DNA from: Miscanthus floridulus
Lineage: Eukaryota > Streptophyta > Magnoliopsida > Poales > Poaceae
Assembly (NCBI RefSeq): GCF_019320115.1
Contig: NC_089584.1
Span: 59,206,852 to 59,270,851, forward strand
Length of the DNA stretch: 64,000 nucleotides
Direction of reading: 5' to 3'
Shown here: positions 1 through 10,048 of the stretch, piece by piece
Layout of the letters: each line of letters opens with the position of its first letter
How positions within the stretch are numbered: position 1 is the stretch's first letter
Translations under genes and position numbers: made by a program
The notes under the pieces: generated by a model
What the model saw: only the letters and a program-made list of their open reading frames with translations
Databases searched by the model: none
What the model was told of the DNA's origin: nothing

Positions 1-770
1 GGACCTTTTGATGATCCATGGCCATGTCGGCCACGGACACAACATGGCCCAGGTAGGACACAGTGGGCACGGCGAAGGTGCACTTTGGCGTGCTTGAGGA
101 CGAGCTGGTACTACTGGAGGACTTCAAGCACCAAGCGAACATTGCGAAGGTGACCTTCCCAACTCTTGTTGTAGATTAGTATGTCATCAAAGAAGACATG
201 GACGAAGCGGCAAAGGTACCGGCCTAGGATGTCATTTATCAGAGCTTGGAATGTAGCTGGTACGTTGGTGAGGCCAAACGAGTCATGGTGAGTCCGGAAG
301 GCCATCTTGGGAACATCGGCGAGGTTCATGTGAACCTGGTGGTACCTGGAGCGAAGGTCTAGCTTGGAGAAGACGTAGGCGCCACAGAGCTCATCCAAGA
401 GCTTTTCCACAACTGGGATGGGGAACTTGTACTTGATCGTGATGGCATTGAGCGTGCGGTAGTCCATGTATAACTACCAGGATACCAGAAGCACCGGCAA
501 GGAGAATTCCAAGTTGCTCAGGAGAATGATGCCTTGGCACAAAAACTCAACACAGTGGTGCTCCAATTTGTCCTTCTGGAGTTGAGGGTAGCAGTAGGGC
601 CACACTGCCACCGGCTGCGCCCCCTCCATGAGATGGATGTGGTGGTCGTGGGCATGGCTGGTGGTAGTTGAGTCGGCTTGGTGAAGAGGGAGTTGAACTC
701 CTCGAGGAGGCTATCGAGGAGAGCCTCGGGCTATAGGGCGCGATAGGCTGGTGGAGAGCGCGTCGGCACA
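1..770 (-). pseudogene. Reverse transcriptase of gypsy C, broken
   Basis: Minus-strand translation shows RT block motifs: MDYRTLNAIT, then KLDLRSRYHQVHM with a retained catalytic Asp, FGLTN, and VFFDDILIY (the Y/F-x-DD box). Frames before and after continue as RT: EGAQPVAVWPY near 570-620 and SYLGHVVS near 20-50. Two small deletions are apparent against the family pattern. One removes residues just before MDYR and coincides with a TAG. The other removes about eight residues immediately before FGLTN. Another TAG follows VLEVLQ near 108-110. It should be inactive. Assignment as RT is secure; the size of the deletions is inferred from family patterns. Confidence 0.85.
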
Positions 771-775
771 GCTTG

Positions 776-1185
776 CTAAGTCACACGGTGGCCACGGACC
801 ACACACGAGATCGTGAGGCTAGCGAAGTCCCACAAGACCGGGCCCAATGTACGGAGCCAATCAGTACTGAGGATGAGGTCGTAGCCACCAAGCGCGATGG
901 TGAAGCAGTTCAGGCAGAAGGGTCCGCCGCCCACCTCCACCAGTAAGGCGCAGCTAACGTCGGTGCAGTGGAACCAGTTGCCATTCACGACTAGAACATT
1001 GAGGCCGGTATGGACTGGCTAGAGATGCATGCGGAGGCAGTGGGCGACGTCCGCCTTGATGAAGTTGTTCGTGGATCCAGAATCCACCATGGCAAGGAGC
1101 TTGTGGCCAATGACGCACACCCATAGGCGCACGGTGTCCGCATTCGATACCCCAGCCCACGCGTAGAGGGAGACCTGGGGTTCCA
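776..1185 (-). pseudogene. Aspartic protease of gypsy C
   Basis: The minus-strand reading frame contains MVDSGSTNNFI at about 1057-1092, the catalytic D-S/T-G of a retropepsin, and about 75 residues later YDLILSTDWLRTLGPV, the second conserved hydrophobic block (normally ILGMDWL). A TAG near 1020-1022 interrupts the frame between them. It would process the Gag-Pol polyprotein in virus-like particles. It lies between gag on the right and RT on the left, as expected for a minus-strand gypsy element. The catalytic triad is intact but the frame is not. Confidence 0.75.
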
Positions 1186-1189
1186 TCGG

Positions 1190-2280
1190 TTTGTCGTTCT
1201 AAAGCGGAGTGGTGGTGTCGTCTGGGTCCGCATCCTCATGGTCGATGAAGAAGAGGCAAGCGTAGCTCCGCCATCTCGATGGGTGAGAGCCAGTGGATGG
1301 CGCGGGGTGGAGTGTCGGTTGTTCGACGTCGGTAGGGGAGCAGGTAGGGCCAGCGGCGTGGCACGGTGCTACGCAAACGCCTGCCCATGGTCGCCGTGGT
1401 AGGAAAATGGCGTGCGGGCAAACGCACGGGCGAGGCTAATGTCGTGCTCCACATCGCGGGGCTTGTGCATCTTGATGTTGGAGCAAGGCTCGTCGAGGAG
1501 GCCAGAGCTGAACATCTACTGCTCTTGCTTGCCTGTCAGTGGATCGGTCCGGCTGATGAGCGCCAAGAAGTAGCTCTAGTACTCGTTGATGGAGCTAGTC
1601 TGCCAGAGATGGTGTAGTTCACCAGGGCATTGCTGTGGATGGGGGGCCCAAAGCGCACACTGCAGAGCTCACGAAATACAGGCCATGATCATGTACCGTG
1701 GCCATGTACCAATGGTATGTGTCGCTGTTCAGATGGAAACAGGCCAGCCATACCTTGTGGTGCTCCCCTGTTTGTTGTGCGGTGAAGAACTGCTCGCAAT
1801 GATCGAGCCACGACAGTGGATCATCCTTATCGTTTTAGTGTGGAAAATCCATCTTGAAGTAGTGGGGAACGAGGCCCTCCATCTCCCCGCATGGATGATC
1901 CCCATCAGAATCGTTCACTAGGATGAATCACGTCTCCGAGCGGGGGCACGGTGGGGAGCACCGTTGCCGGTGGAGCCGCTGTTGCCGAGGAGGCCCTTGC
2001 TGCCTAACAGAGGCGCCGTCAGGGTGGGTGTTGGTGGTAGAGGCCGCGGTGGGTGACGTAGCCGGCAGGCGAAACTGTCGACTACGACGATGCTGGTGGT
2101 GCCGGACTGGCCATCCAGCTTGGCCAGATGCGCTAGGATGTTCAAGACCTTGTCCGGTGACATCAGTCAAGACGGTCTGGAATCCCTTAACGACCAAGGT
2201 AAGCTCACTGACGGTCTCCTCCTGAGCCGCCAGGAGCTGCTTGATCTCGTCGATGTTGCCGTAACCCATGATAGGATTAC
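1190..2280 (-). pseudogene. Gag of gypsy C, frameshifted
   Basis: Several minus-strand frames join into a Gag-like protein. The N-terminal part near 2090-2280 begins MGYGNIDEIKQLL and has an amphipathic helix character. A central stretch near 1690-1830 reads DDPLSWLDHCEQFF followed by KVWLACFHL, which is the retrotransposon Gag capsid pattern. No intact CCHC zinc knuckle was found in the 1190-1300 stretch where one would be expected. At least two frame changes separate these parts. It is positioned directly inside the primer-binding site, as gag should be. Confidence 0.65.
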
Positions 2281-2286
2281 TGGAGG

Positions 2287-2295
2287 CTGATACCA
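2287..2295 (-). other. Primer-binding site, tRNA-iMet type
   Basis: The minus strand reads TGGTATCAG, the start of the usual complement to the 3' end of initiator Met tRNA. It lies four bases inside the LTR edge at 2299. Confidence 0.7.
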
Positions 2296-2298
2296 AAT

Positions 2299-2584
2299 TG
2301 TCATGACCGTGGGGAAGTGACCGAATAGGATAGGAGTGGGAAGTCGCCGTCCGTTCGACTGCCGGTTTCCTACCCGTGGTGGCTGGTGTGGGGAACAAGA
2401 AGATGAGAGAACACAGAAAGGAGATGAGAATAAGAATTGGGTTGTAATTGCCTGTTTATTCCTTGACCACCACTGCTTAAAAAAGGAGATTACAACTTCA
2501 TTCTCTCCTAAACTCTTGTCTCTCCCAAATTCAAGCCTTCCTGATTTGATTCCTTGACCCTTTCCTGCCTAATTAGCCCCGACA
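2299..2584 (-). repeat. 5' LTR of gypsy C
   Basis: On the minus strand this 286 bp segment begins TGTCGGGGC and ends GGTCATGACA, giving TG...CA ends and a short TGTC...GACA inverted repeat. It abuts the primer-binding site. The partner LTR lies outside the window, so the boundaries rest on the terminal dinucleotides and the primer-binding site alone. Confidence 0.7.
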
Positions 2585-2966
2585 ATGGCGCCTATAGTTA
2601 TTACCGACCATAACAGGAAAACTAGTAGCATGATAAGCAGAGATTCTTTGAAGCCAGCCTCACACCATTCCTGCCACTTCAGGTTTAGGGAGGTCCAAAC
2701 TTTTGCCTAGACCCCACCTACCACTACCAACTTGGGACGGTCAGGCCAGCAAAGGCACACCACGGACCTTGGCCTAGAAGTCATTGCTAAGCATCCATAT
2801 CACCTTAATGCCCCCACTCGGGTGACAAGCTCTCGCTACTAAGCTCTTGCAAAGATTATTCGAATGAAAGATAGAACTACACATAATTCGAGCGGACATA
2901 ACGTCACATCATATCCATTGTTCACTAATAGATTCATATTGTTTTTTTTTCTTATCTTAATTCCAG
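2585..2966. other. Non-coding; possibly intron of the following exon
   Basis: No coding region or repeat is recognised. The right end carries a long pyrimidine tract (about 2941-2961) and CAG at 2964-2966, a good splice acceptor for the exon that follows. Confidence 0.4.
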
Positions 2967-3245
2967 GGGTATCCTTGCCCATTCTCTTGCTATTGTCGCT
3001 GGCCGGAGAGTTGCAAGGCTGATGGCATTACTCTTGAGTCCCTTGAAGAGGTGAAAATTACTTTCATTAGGAACTCCTATGGACAAGTGCAGTTCGTGGA
3101 GGAGCTCGCCAGAGGCCATGCACCAAGCCTGAAAAAGTTGGTCATCAACTGTGATCTATGGAGCGACGGTTCAACCCAAGAGCTACAAGAGAAGGTCGGC
3201 AGAATGTTTGATCCAGATGTCATTGTCGAATGCAATGTTATTTAG
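2967..3245 (+). pseudogene. Last exon of an F-box/FBD-type gene (fragment)
   Basis: An open frame starts directly after a pyrimidine-rich acceptor and ends at TAG 3243-3245. Its translation begins with a cysteine-rich part (PCPFSCYCRWPES), then ITLESLEEVKIT, FVEELARGHAPSLKKLVI and ends EKVGRMFDPDVIVECNVI. This is the layout of the C-terminal FBD domain of plant F-box/LRR proteins: LxSLEEVxI, then a hydrophobic FVxxL...APxLKKxxI block, then a final VxxxV strand. These proteins are predicted substrate adaptors of SCF ubiquitin ligases. No F-box or LRR exons occur upstream. Gypsy C and unrecognised DNA precede it, so it is probably a stranded gene fragment, although upstream exons could lie outside the window. 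An LRR end of another protein class is the main alternative. Confidence 0.5.
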
Positions 3246-3653
3246 CGCGCACCAGGGGTGTTTATGTTTTGATGGAAAGCTTAGAGCCTGTCAAAAATAC
3301 AGTGCAATGGTCTTGGATTGTTTTTGCACTCCTAGGAGGGGACTATTTGAGAAGCTTTTGGGAATTGGGATAGGGTTTCAGTTCATATTTAGACTTCCGG
3401 CATTTATCCATATTATTATTATTACATTCCAAGAAGACAATTAGCTTGCGTCATGCCCATGTGATGACTGGAGATAACTTTCGTGCGTTGAACTTGATCA
3501 TGCATACTCCTATAGGAAATCAGCACGAGTTCCATTGCTTGTTCCTTGTACCTGTAGAGCAGAGCTCCCTGTCCCAGGCGAATGGCGATAAGCATGGACG
3601 AGGTGACCGACCTCTTGCTTTGGTCCGCGGGAACTTGACGGCATCTCTCACAA
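3246..3653. other. Probable 3' flank of the FBD exon; nothing else seen
   Basis: No coding or repeat feature is recognised. There is a short ATT triplet run near 3411-3422. The stretch ends at the target site duplication of the next element. Confidence 0.4.
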
Positions 3654-3661
3654 AGTACTAT

Positions 3662-4863
3662 AGGCGTGGCTAGCGTCCGGACTTCTAGACGTACGTGCGT
3701 GTCCAGACGTCTGTGCAGCCCGTCCGTCTTGCTCTGACTCGCTCGTGCACCCCATCCTCGACGCTGCACCCGCTGCTCCTTGCTTCCGAATGGAGGGCCG
3801 CGCAGCTCGTCCCCGTCTCCCATGCACACCCTGCCCCCGCTGCTCCCCGCTCCTTCCCTTGACCACATCCTCTCTCTCCGCGTGTGCGGGACCTAGGAGC
3901 CAACCCCTAGCTCGCTGCGCCCCTATCTGTCGGTCCCCAGCTCTGTCGCGCCCCATCCCCCGGTGCCGGGGCTGTGCACCCATTACTCACCGTGCCCCCT
4001 GAAACACTTGGATGCAACATACGTCGGACATAGATGAAACTTCTGAAACATACTATTACAACATATGTATGAAACATATGCAACATCCAGATAAAACAAT
4101 ACAACGTGTGTGTGAATCATATGCAACATCCAGATAAAACACTTGCAATATGTGTGTGAAACCTATGCAACATCCAAATAAAAAACATTCGCTACAACAT
4201 GCGTCTGAAACAGATGAAATATTTTTTTTTTCAAAATGCTTGCAACATACCACTAAAAACACTGAAAAAATATGCAACATGTGCAGCACCCCGATCTGCT
4301 TTTGCAACATACATATATAACAATTACAACATACCCCTGAAACATTCAAAACAATTAAAATATATATTTGAAACATAGGGGAGGGGACGCCCGGGGCCGG
4401 TCAATTTCGGCCGTCGGGGTGGGATCCGGCGGTGAGCGGCGGCACGTGAGCACCACCAGCACTGGCTATGCTCATGGGTGCCCTTGGCTCGGCCGGGAAA
4501 GACCTGAGGCGTCATGGCACGTGTGCCCCAGTGGCCATGGCGGGGTCAGCGGCATGCCCGACAGCGGTGGGCAACGGACGAATGACGAGGGCACGAGCGA
4601 CGTAGGTGAGACGCAGGTGAGCGGCGCAGGGAGCGAGGGCGCGCGACGCGTCCAGCGATAGGGAAGGGCATGGTGCGGCGCAGCCTGACGAGTGTGGTGT
4701 CGGAGAAGGGGGCGGAAGGTCCGAGCGGCCACACGCTGCTTCGGGTCGGACGGATAAGTATGAAGTGATGATTTTTTTTATGAGAGATGAACCTTGCTCG
4801 TGTGGAGCCACCTCCGGACGAGAGTCACGGACGGACAGACGCCCGTTCTGGATCATTATGGCC
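3662..4863 (-). mobile_element. Non-autonomous DNA transposon, copy 1 of a three-copy family
   Basis: The element is flanked by AGTACTAT at 3654-3661 and 4864-4871 (8 bp identical; 8 of 9 if extended by one base, as for a Mutator-like element). The left end reads GGCTAGCGTCCGGAC, the reverse complement of the right ends of the copies near 37080 and 43090, so this copy is inverted relative to them. The interior has a GC-rich, exon-like half and an AT-rich half (about 4005-4370) made of degenerate units such as GCAACATCCAGATAAAAC and TGAAACATATGCAACA. Short reading frames here are compositional. No transposase is present. A Mutator-like origin is inferred. Confidence 0.6.
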
Positions 4864-4871
4864 AGTACTAT

Positions 4872-5076
4872 GCTCCTACTTTACTTTGGTAGGAACAGTT
4901 GACAGTGATGAGTTGGATATGTATCCTCCCTCCGGATCCGTTGCAAACAAATTAGCCCGTGTGGTTGCCTGACGGTTCCGAAGCCCCCTCTCTGAATGAA
5001 GCCCAAATCAGTGATCACTTTCTTCGAAAATGTAAATAATCACACACCCCAAACAAAGCAACTAGCGGTGTTTGGT
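4872..5076. other. Intergenic, nothing recognised
   Basis: Short AT-rich spacer between the preceding transposon and a duplicated segment. Confidence 0.4.
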
Positions 5077-5218
5077 TCGACTTTTGCTGATCACGAGGGT
5101 TCGTAGGCCAGCTGCGGTGCGTAAAATCAGACTCAATATTCAATCTCACGGCTTTTGCTGACCACGCGGTGGGGTAGGCCAGCTGCGGTGCGTAAATTCA
5201 GACTCAATATATTCAATA
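5077..5218 (+). repeat. Direct tandem duplication of a segment of about 68 bp
   Basis: Two adjacent copies each contain GCCAGCTGCGGTGCGTAAA and the following ATCAGACTCAATAT-like stretch (about 5077-5145 and 5149-5218), differing at several bases. A further short match to the ATTCAATCTCACGG junction recurs near 5596. No coding function is seen. Confidence 0.7.
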
Positions 5219-5660
5219 AAACACACGTTTGTTTTAGAAAAAAAAAACACATGAATTTTTTTATATCTCTCCCTCTCTCTTTCTCACCGGTGACCACCGG
5301 TGCCGGCGACGGCGCCCGCACCCGGCGCGCCTCCCCGCGCCCGCGCCGGCCGTGATAGTGGCGGTGGCGGCGGCGCCCACGCCCATGCCCGGCGCGCCTC
5401 CCCGCGCCTGCACCGGCCATGGCAGTGGCGGCGGCGGCGGATCTGTGATTTGTCCTTCCATAGAAAAAAAATTGTGATATGTGATCTGTGGAGGCTGGAG
5501 GCTGAAGGTAGAAGAAGGATGCAAGCTGTTGGATCTTAATCTTATGGTGTAAAAAAAATTCATGTATTAAAACTGTATAAAACATATGATTGTGTTCAAT
5601 CTCACGGTGGATCAATATCAATCTTTGGTGGTGTTGGATGTGAAGGCAAGTTGGGTCCGA
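5219..5660. repeat. GC-rich imperfect tandem duplication in a non-coding block
   Basis: Within about 5310-5440 a GC-rich unit with CCGGCGCGCCTCCCCGCGCC occurs twice, about 75-80 bp apart, each followed by a GTGGCGGxGGCGGC run. The open frames on both strands come from this composition. AT-rich flanks contain homopolymer A runs. No gene is called. Confidence 0.5.
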
Positions 5661-5933
5661 GTTGCTAAATCTCGTCTAGTGCAGTGCAGACGGGAATCAG
5701 CGCAAAGGATGTGGCGGTAGCATAGCATATACTATCCTAGTAGCATCGTAGAGTAAAGCAACAGCGCTGCCAGAGTGACGATTGTGCGCCAGAGGAAAGG
5801 AAATCCAGACTAGATTTTGTTCCCAGTTGCCGTTTGGTTCTTGCCTGCCACCATTCTAACTCACCGGCCTTCTGGATGCCGCCGGCATGTTGCTGTCTTT
5901 CATTCAGAAAACTGGTCAAGAGAAAAGTTAGGA
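5661..5933. other. Intergenic, nothing recognised
   Basis: Unique-looking sequence without a convincing gene or repeat. Confidence 0.4.
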
Positions 5934-6092
5934 TACGTTTGGATGCACAGCGATCTTTGCCTGTGTCTCGCCTTGCTTAGCCAGGTGAGGCTAACCTATC
6001 CCGACAAGACAATTTAGCTTTTCTAGACCAGCGAAGAAGAGCTCGCTCGTGCAGCAATCGAGGCAGCAGGTCAAGGGATCCAAATACGTTTT
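5934..6092. mobile_element. MITE-like inverted-repeat element
   Basis: The left side reads GATACGTTTGGATGC and the right side GGATCCAAATACG, which together form an imperfect inverted repeat about 160 bp apart. The GTTTGGATGC end resembles Tourist-type miniature elements of grasses. No clear target duplication was found, so the call is tentative. Confidence 0.4.
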
Positions 6093-6506
6093 TGTCCTTC
6101 ATTTCTCGCTGGGCGAGGTGAGGCAAGTGATGGAAACGAGGCGTCCGATCTTGTGGTCTTGTGGAGGCTTGACACTCATGGTTCAGTTTCAGTTACAAAG
6201 ACTTAAACTCTACAATCACGGCACCACATCTTCTCTTGTTATGAACTATGCACTATCTGGTTGACCTCGGGACCAAGTTTAATCTTTGCAGGTAAATAAA
6301 AAACACAAGTAAGAACAAAGAAAATACAATCTGAAACATTACAGATGTAAGATTAAGGCCATGAGTTGCAGTTTCACAAGCCGATGAACATTGATTATTC
6401 AACGACAAATTAACCTATGCAAAACCAAACCCCAATTTGGGTAGTGACTACTGAATATACAGTCTGAGGGGTGGCTAAGACCAGTTGGAGACGTCCCTAA
6501 TGGACT
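6093..6506. other. Intergenic, nothing recognised
   Basis: AT-rich sequence without a supported gene or repeat. Confidence 0.4.
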
Positions 6507-6621
6507 CCGTTCGCGTGCCCTTAAACCTGGCTTGATCCGCTTATTTTTTCATCCAGAACAGTGTTTTTCTCTCACAAATTCCTCCAGATGGGGCCTGTTC
6601 ACAAATTCCTCCGGCGAACGG
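6507..6621 (+). mobile_element. MITE-like repeat, copy A
   Basis: It begins CCGTTCGCGTGCCC and ends CCGGCGAACGGG, so the ends are partly inverted (GTTCGC and GCGAAC). The core TTTTTCTCTCACAAATTCCTC resembles the hAT-type miniature elements of grasses with GTTCG ends. A second copy lies at 6927-7062 in the same orientation. Confidence 0.5.
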
Positions 6622-6926
6622 GTTGCAAGTGGAGAACACCTAAGTGTATCCTCCTCCTTGGCAACATCCTTAGAAGGCTAGTGTAAGCTTCCAAGCGAAG
6701 TTGGAGGCCCAATCTGTATAAAGTTTGAGTTGATCTCAGACTTTAGAGTAGCCTGCACGTGTCATTATTCAGGATGTATTATATTTTGTTTTTTTCTACA
6801 TATGCATAAAAGGCTAAGGAGATAATATTTCCAATGGCACTGGTCTCAGGTCCAAATTCCTTAGAGTCAATGATAATCGTCAAAACAAGTGGATGTATGT
6901 AATCTGACATAGTGGCGTTAATGCCT

Positions 6927-7062
6927 TTTGGACCATGCCTTTAAACCCGGCTTGATCCGCTTCTTTTTTCATCCGGAACAGTATTTTTCTCTCACAAATT
7001 CCTCTAGCATTTCTCCGAACCATCCAAATTTCTCCAGAATTCCTCCAAACGAACAGACCCTT
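6927..7062 (+). mobile_element. MITE-like repeat, copy B
   Basis: This copy shares the segment ACC(T/C)GGCTTGATCCGCTT and the following TTTTTTCATCC and TTTTTCTCTCACAAATTCCTC blocks with copy A. It then carries extra TTCTCC repeats and ends CCAAACGAACAGACCC. The 300 bp between the copies shows nothing recognisable. Confidence 0.5.
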
Positions 7063-7170
7063 GATTGGGACATGCTCTAACTTATGCTAGATTCCTAAGG
7101 GTGAGGCTCAAGGCGATGCCACAACACCAGGCATAAACAACAACATAATGTCGTGATCATTTGGAGGCCT

Positions 7171-7466
7171 TGGACTATCTCCAACAATGAAACCCAAAAT
7201 ACAAGACCCATATCACGTTTGGGTAGTGCTACAAGCAAATGTTTCAATACCCATTTTTGGTCTTATCCAACAACAAGATCTAAAAGAGAATCCTTTATAC
7301 AAATGGGTCTTGAGGAGAGAGGATACTCAAATTTAGGCTGTGTCTCTCCTGGCACCCCAAATACGTCTTCTGTATAGGTACTCTGTTGGAGGCCGATACA
7401 GTACTGTCGAAGACCCATTTTGCGTTTGGGTGCCCTTATGGGTCACTTGTTGGAGACAACCTTACC
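7171..7466. mobile_element. MITE-like element with TCTCCAACAA ends
   Basis: The left end TATCTCCAACAATGAAACCC and the right end, read on the other strand as GTCTCCAACAAGTGACCC, form an imperfect terminal inverted repeat. Inner sequences (GTTTGGGTAGTGC, GTTTGGGTGCCC) also recur. There is no coding capacity. The target duplication is unclear. Confidence 0.45.
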
Positions 7467-7565
7467 CACATGGTATTGAGGTGGGAATATATCTATTTTA
7501 AAGCTTATCAAATAATCCTTTCATCAAATACTCATGGACTTCAATCACGTTCTGGATAAAAGAAA

Positions 7566-7570
7566 TATGA
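7566..7570. other. Left target site duplication of gypsy A (TATGA)
   Basis: TATGA precedes the LTR start at 7571 and recurs exactly at 35791-35795 after the 3' LTR, bounding the whole 28 kb nest. Confidence 0.9.
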
Positions 7571-9232
7571 TGTCACGACCCGATCTTGACACCCTTGTGA
7601 GCATCAACATCATGAGCATCATTGCAATTGTAATAAAAAACTATAAACCAAACTGTAATTCTTTCTATATTAAAACTGCTCACTGTTGAATTGACGGACG
7701 GTCCATTAGCAGCCCGAACCATCCGCCCATTCATCTGCACGACCTGACAGAGTCTAGACCCTATCAGTCAGTTCACCGACACCACCGGACAATCTGCCGC
7801 CACAACGGAGCGTCCGATAGAGTCAGCCTATGAAGAGTTGTGAAGTGTCACTTCGAGATATCACTTGGTCCCACTTGACAGCCCACCTGTCCAGCTCGTG
7901 GAATGGTTAAGGCAGAGCACCCACCAACTCACTCATTCACTCTCTCCCTCTCTCTCTAGTTCATCTCTCTCTACACTCTCTCACACTCAAGCAAAAGAGG
8001 AGAAGGAAAGGAGATGGGATTGAAGCAAGGATACAGCAAGAGATGGCCATGGAGACCACCTAAAAGCCTTCAACCACAAGAGGTAGGGGTTAGAAGAGGG
8101 AAGAGCCCTCTCACCCTTGCCATAAGGAGCTAGGAGGTGGAGGAGGAAGCAAGCAGAAGGAGATTTTGAGTTATCAAGAGGGAGAGATCTAGCTGCTCCA
8201 TCTTCTTGAAGAGCTTTGCATCTTGTCATTGCAACCCTTGGTAAGGATCTAACCAAGCCAAACCTAGGATTTCACCTTTTAGGAGCCACAACCAAGGAAA
8301 TGTCAATTTGTGGCCTAGGTTTAGTTTGCACCCAAAGTATCTAGGACCAACTAGCTAGATATGCTCCATAGAACCCTAGTAACCTACCCTAGAGATGGTT
8401 TGCACTTGCAAGTGCCACAGATGAAGATTTGGATTTCGAGTTGCTAAGAAGTGTTCACTGTCAGTAATGACAGAGGGTCCGATATCACTAGCAGGATGTC
8501 TATCAGTATTGAGTAGCTGTCTGTTCACTTACATAGCACACATTATAATTCACTAGAGTCTCCGCCACTACACCGGAGTGTCCGTCGAATTTTAAGTTAG
8601 AGACAGAGGAGTTCCAGAGAACCTAGTCCACAGCTTTTGGTACAGCGGAGCGTCTATCGATATTCTGAAGTGTCCGCTGAATTATAAAGCCTGAACCCGA
8701 GAGTACCTAGTTCACACTGGATGATCCATAACACACATGGAGTGTCCGATACAGCTTGAGCACTTAGCAGTTAGCAGAACCCTATAGACCTAATCTGACG
8801 GATGGTCCGATACCTCGATGGAGCGATCCGTTGAATTATAAATCGAACACAGAGACTCCCAAGAGTACTAACTTCATACTAGAGAGTCTGATCCTATATC
8901 GGAGAGTCTAATGATCCTAGAGTGCCAAATTCCCACTAAGTCCTAGAATCACCAGAGCATCCGACATCTACGCTGGACTATCCGAGAGTCATCAGTCAGT
9001 AGACCTTAGTGTACACCTGCACACTCACTCTTGTAACACTAAAGCTCAAACAACTAAATAACATTGCATGATATCCTGCAATTTGAAGTATTATACTTTA
9101 TGCAAATCGCTCATCAAGCATCATGCATATAGGTGACACGATCTCTGAAGATCCCATGCTTGAGGAGGAGCCTCAAGAGGAAGAAGCCGCTGAGCCTAGC
9201 AACGACGTTCAAGGCAGGCCCCTATGCATCCC
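7571..9232 (+). repeat. 5' LTR of gypsy A, left part
   Basis: This matches 32982-34607 of the 3' LTR nearly throughout, including the CT-rich tract (about 7930-7985) and a long block with repeated GAGTGTCCGAT-like units (about 8460-9000). It is cut at 9232 by copia A, whose TSD ATCCC is 9228-9232. Short reading frames on the minus strand near 7987-8256 recur in the other LTR and are not genes. Confidence 0.93.
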
Positions 9233-9864
9233 TGAAAGCATCTAGGCCCCCAGTTGGGTTTCGGTGATTAATGACAATACGTGATTACTGTGACTAACGT
9301 GTGTTTTGCAGAGGTAATTAAGTTAGGTCACGGTAATGGAGATCGATTGGGCAATCATGGTGGTCATGCCCCTACGATGGAAATCGTTTCGGTTTTCAAA
9401 GGATGGACGTCAAGGTTAAGGATGGACTAGTTCTAAGTATCGTTTGGTGTTGAATAGACACTTAGAGTAGTTTAGGACTTTGTTTTTCCTTTGGCCGTAC
9501 TATTAAGGGGGGTATGGACGGGTAGCTTGACCTAGGTGAGTCTAGTGAGTTAAGTGTGGTGCACACTTGCTAAATCTAGCACTAGGTAGCTCCAAAATAG
9601 CCCTTAGATCCATTGGAGCAAACTTCATTCATGTATGATCGAAAGTTGGAAGTGAATGGAGGGTCAAATGCTGACCGGACGCTGACTTCGGTATGACCGG
9701 ACGCTGGCGCAGAGTCCAGTCAGTTCATTTGATCAAGGTGAAATCATCTGGAAGTGACCGGATGCTGAGAGGTGAAGTGACCAGACGCTGAGTCCTAGCG
9801 TCCGGTCAACTACAGTAAGGTTCTAGAGAGGGAGAATCACAACAGGATGCGTCCGGTCAGTGTT

Positions 9865-9893
9865 GACCGGACGCTGAGTCCCAGCGTCCGGTC
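9865..9893 (+). promoter_or_regulatory. Perfect 12 bp inverted repeat in copia A LTR
   Basis: GACCGGACGCTG at 9865-9876 and its exact reverse complement at 9882-9893 are separated by 5 bases. The structure lies about 150 bp upstream of the TATA box, within a cluster of single copies of either arm. The counterpart in the 3' LTR near 25027-25054 is imperfect. It could be a protein-binding site or hairpin; the role is unknown. Confidence 0.6.
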
Positions 9894-10040
9894 GACTCCA
9901 GTAAGGTTCCAGAGAGGGAAATTCACGACCGAACGCTGTCTAGCGTTCAGTCACCATTTGATCACTGGAATTCGAGTGAACTAACTAGAGCGTCCGGTCA
10001 CCCCACAGAGGCACATAACGGTTTATTTTTCAGCCATGCT

Positions 10041-10048
10041 TATAAATA
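10041..10048 (+). promoter_or_regulatory. TATA box of copia A 5' LTR
   Basis: TATAAATA is conserved in position in both LTRs (25216-25223 in the 3' copy), with upstream CGG-rich repeats. It probably directs genomic transcription. Confidence 0.65.

Larger units (their letters stand above)
1..2584 (-). mobile_element. Truncated Ty3/gypsy retrotransposon (gypsy C)
   Basis: On the minus strand, reading right to left, the order is LTR (2299-2584), primer-binding site (2287-2295), gag, protease and reverse transcriptase, and the element runs off the left window edge. Protease before RT, with RT not preceded by integrase, is the gypsy order. All coding parts are broken by stops and small frameshifts. 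The RNase H, integrase and second LTR lie outside the window, so the target site duplication cannot be checked. The short LTR (about 286 bp) separates it from the long-LTR Tekay-type elements elsewhere in the window. The clade is not certain. Confidence 0.85.

Noticed and set aside
7987..8256. Minus-strand open frame as a gene
   Set aside because: The same frame recurs at 33386-33652 in the other LTR of gypsy A; it is LTR sequence.
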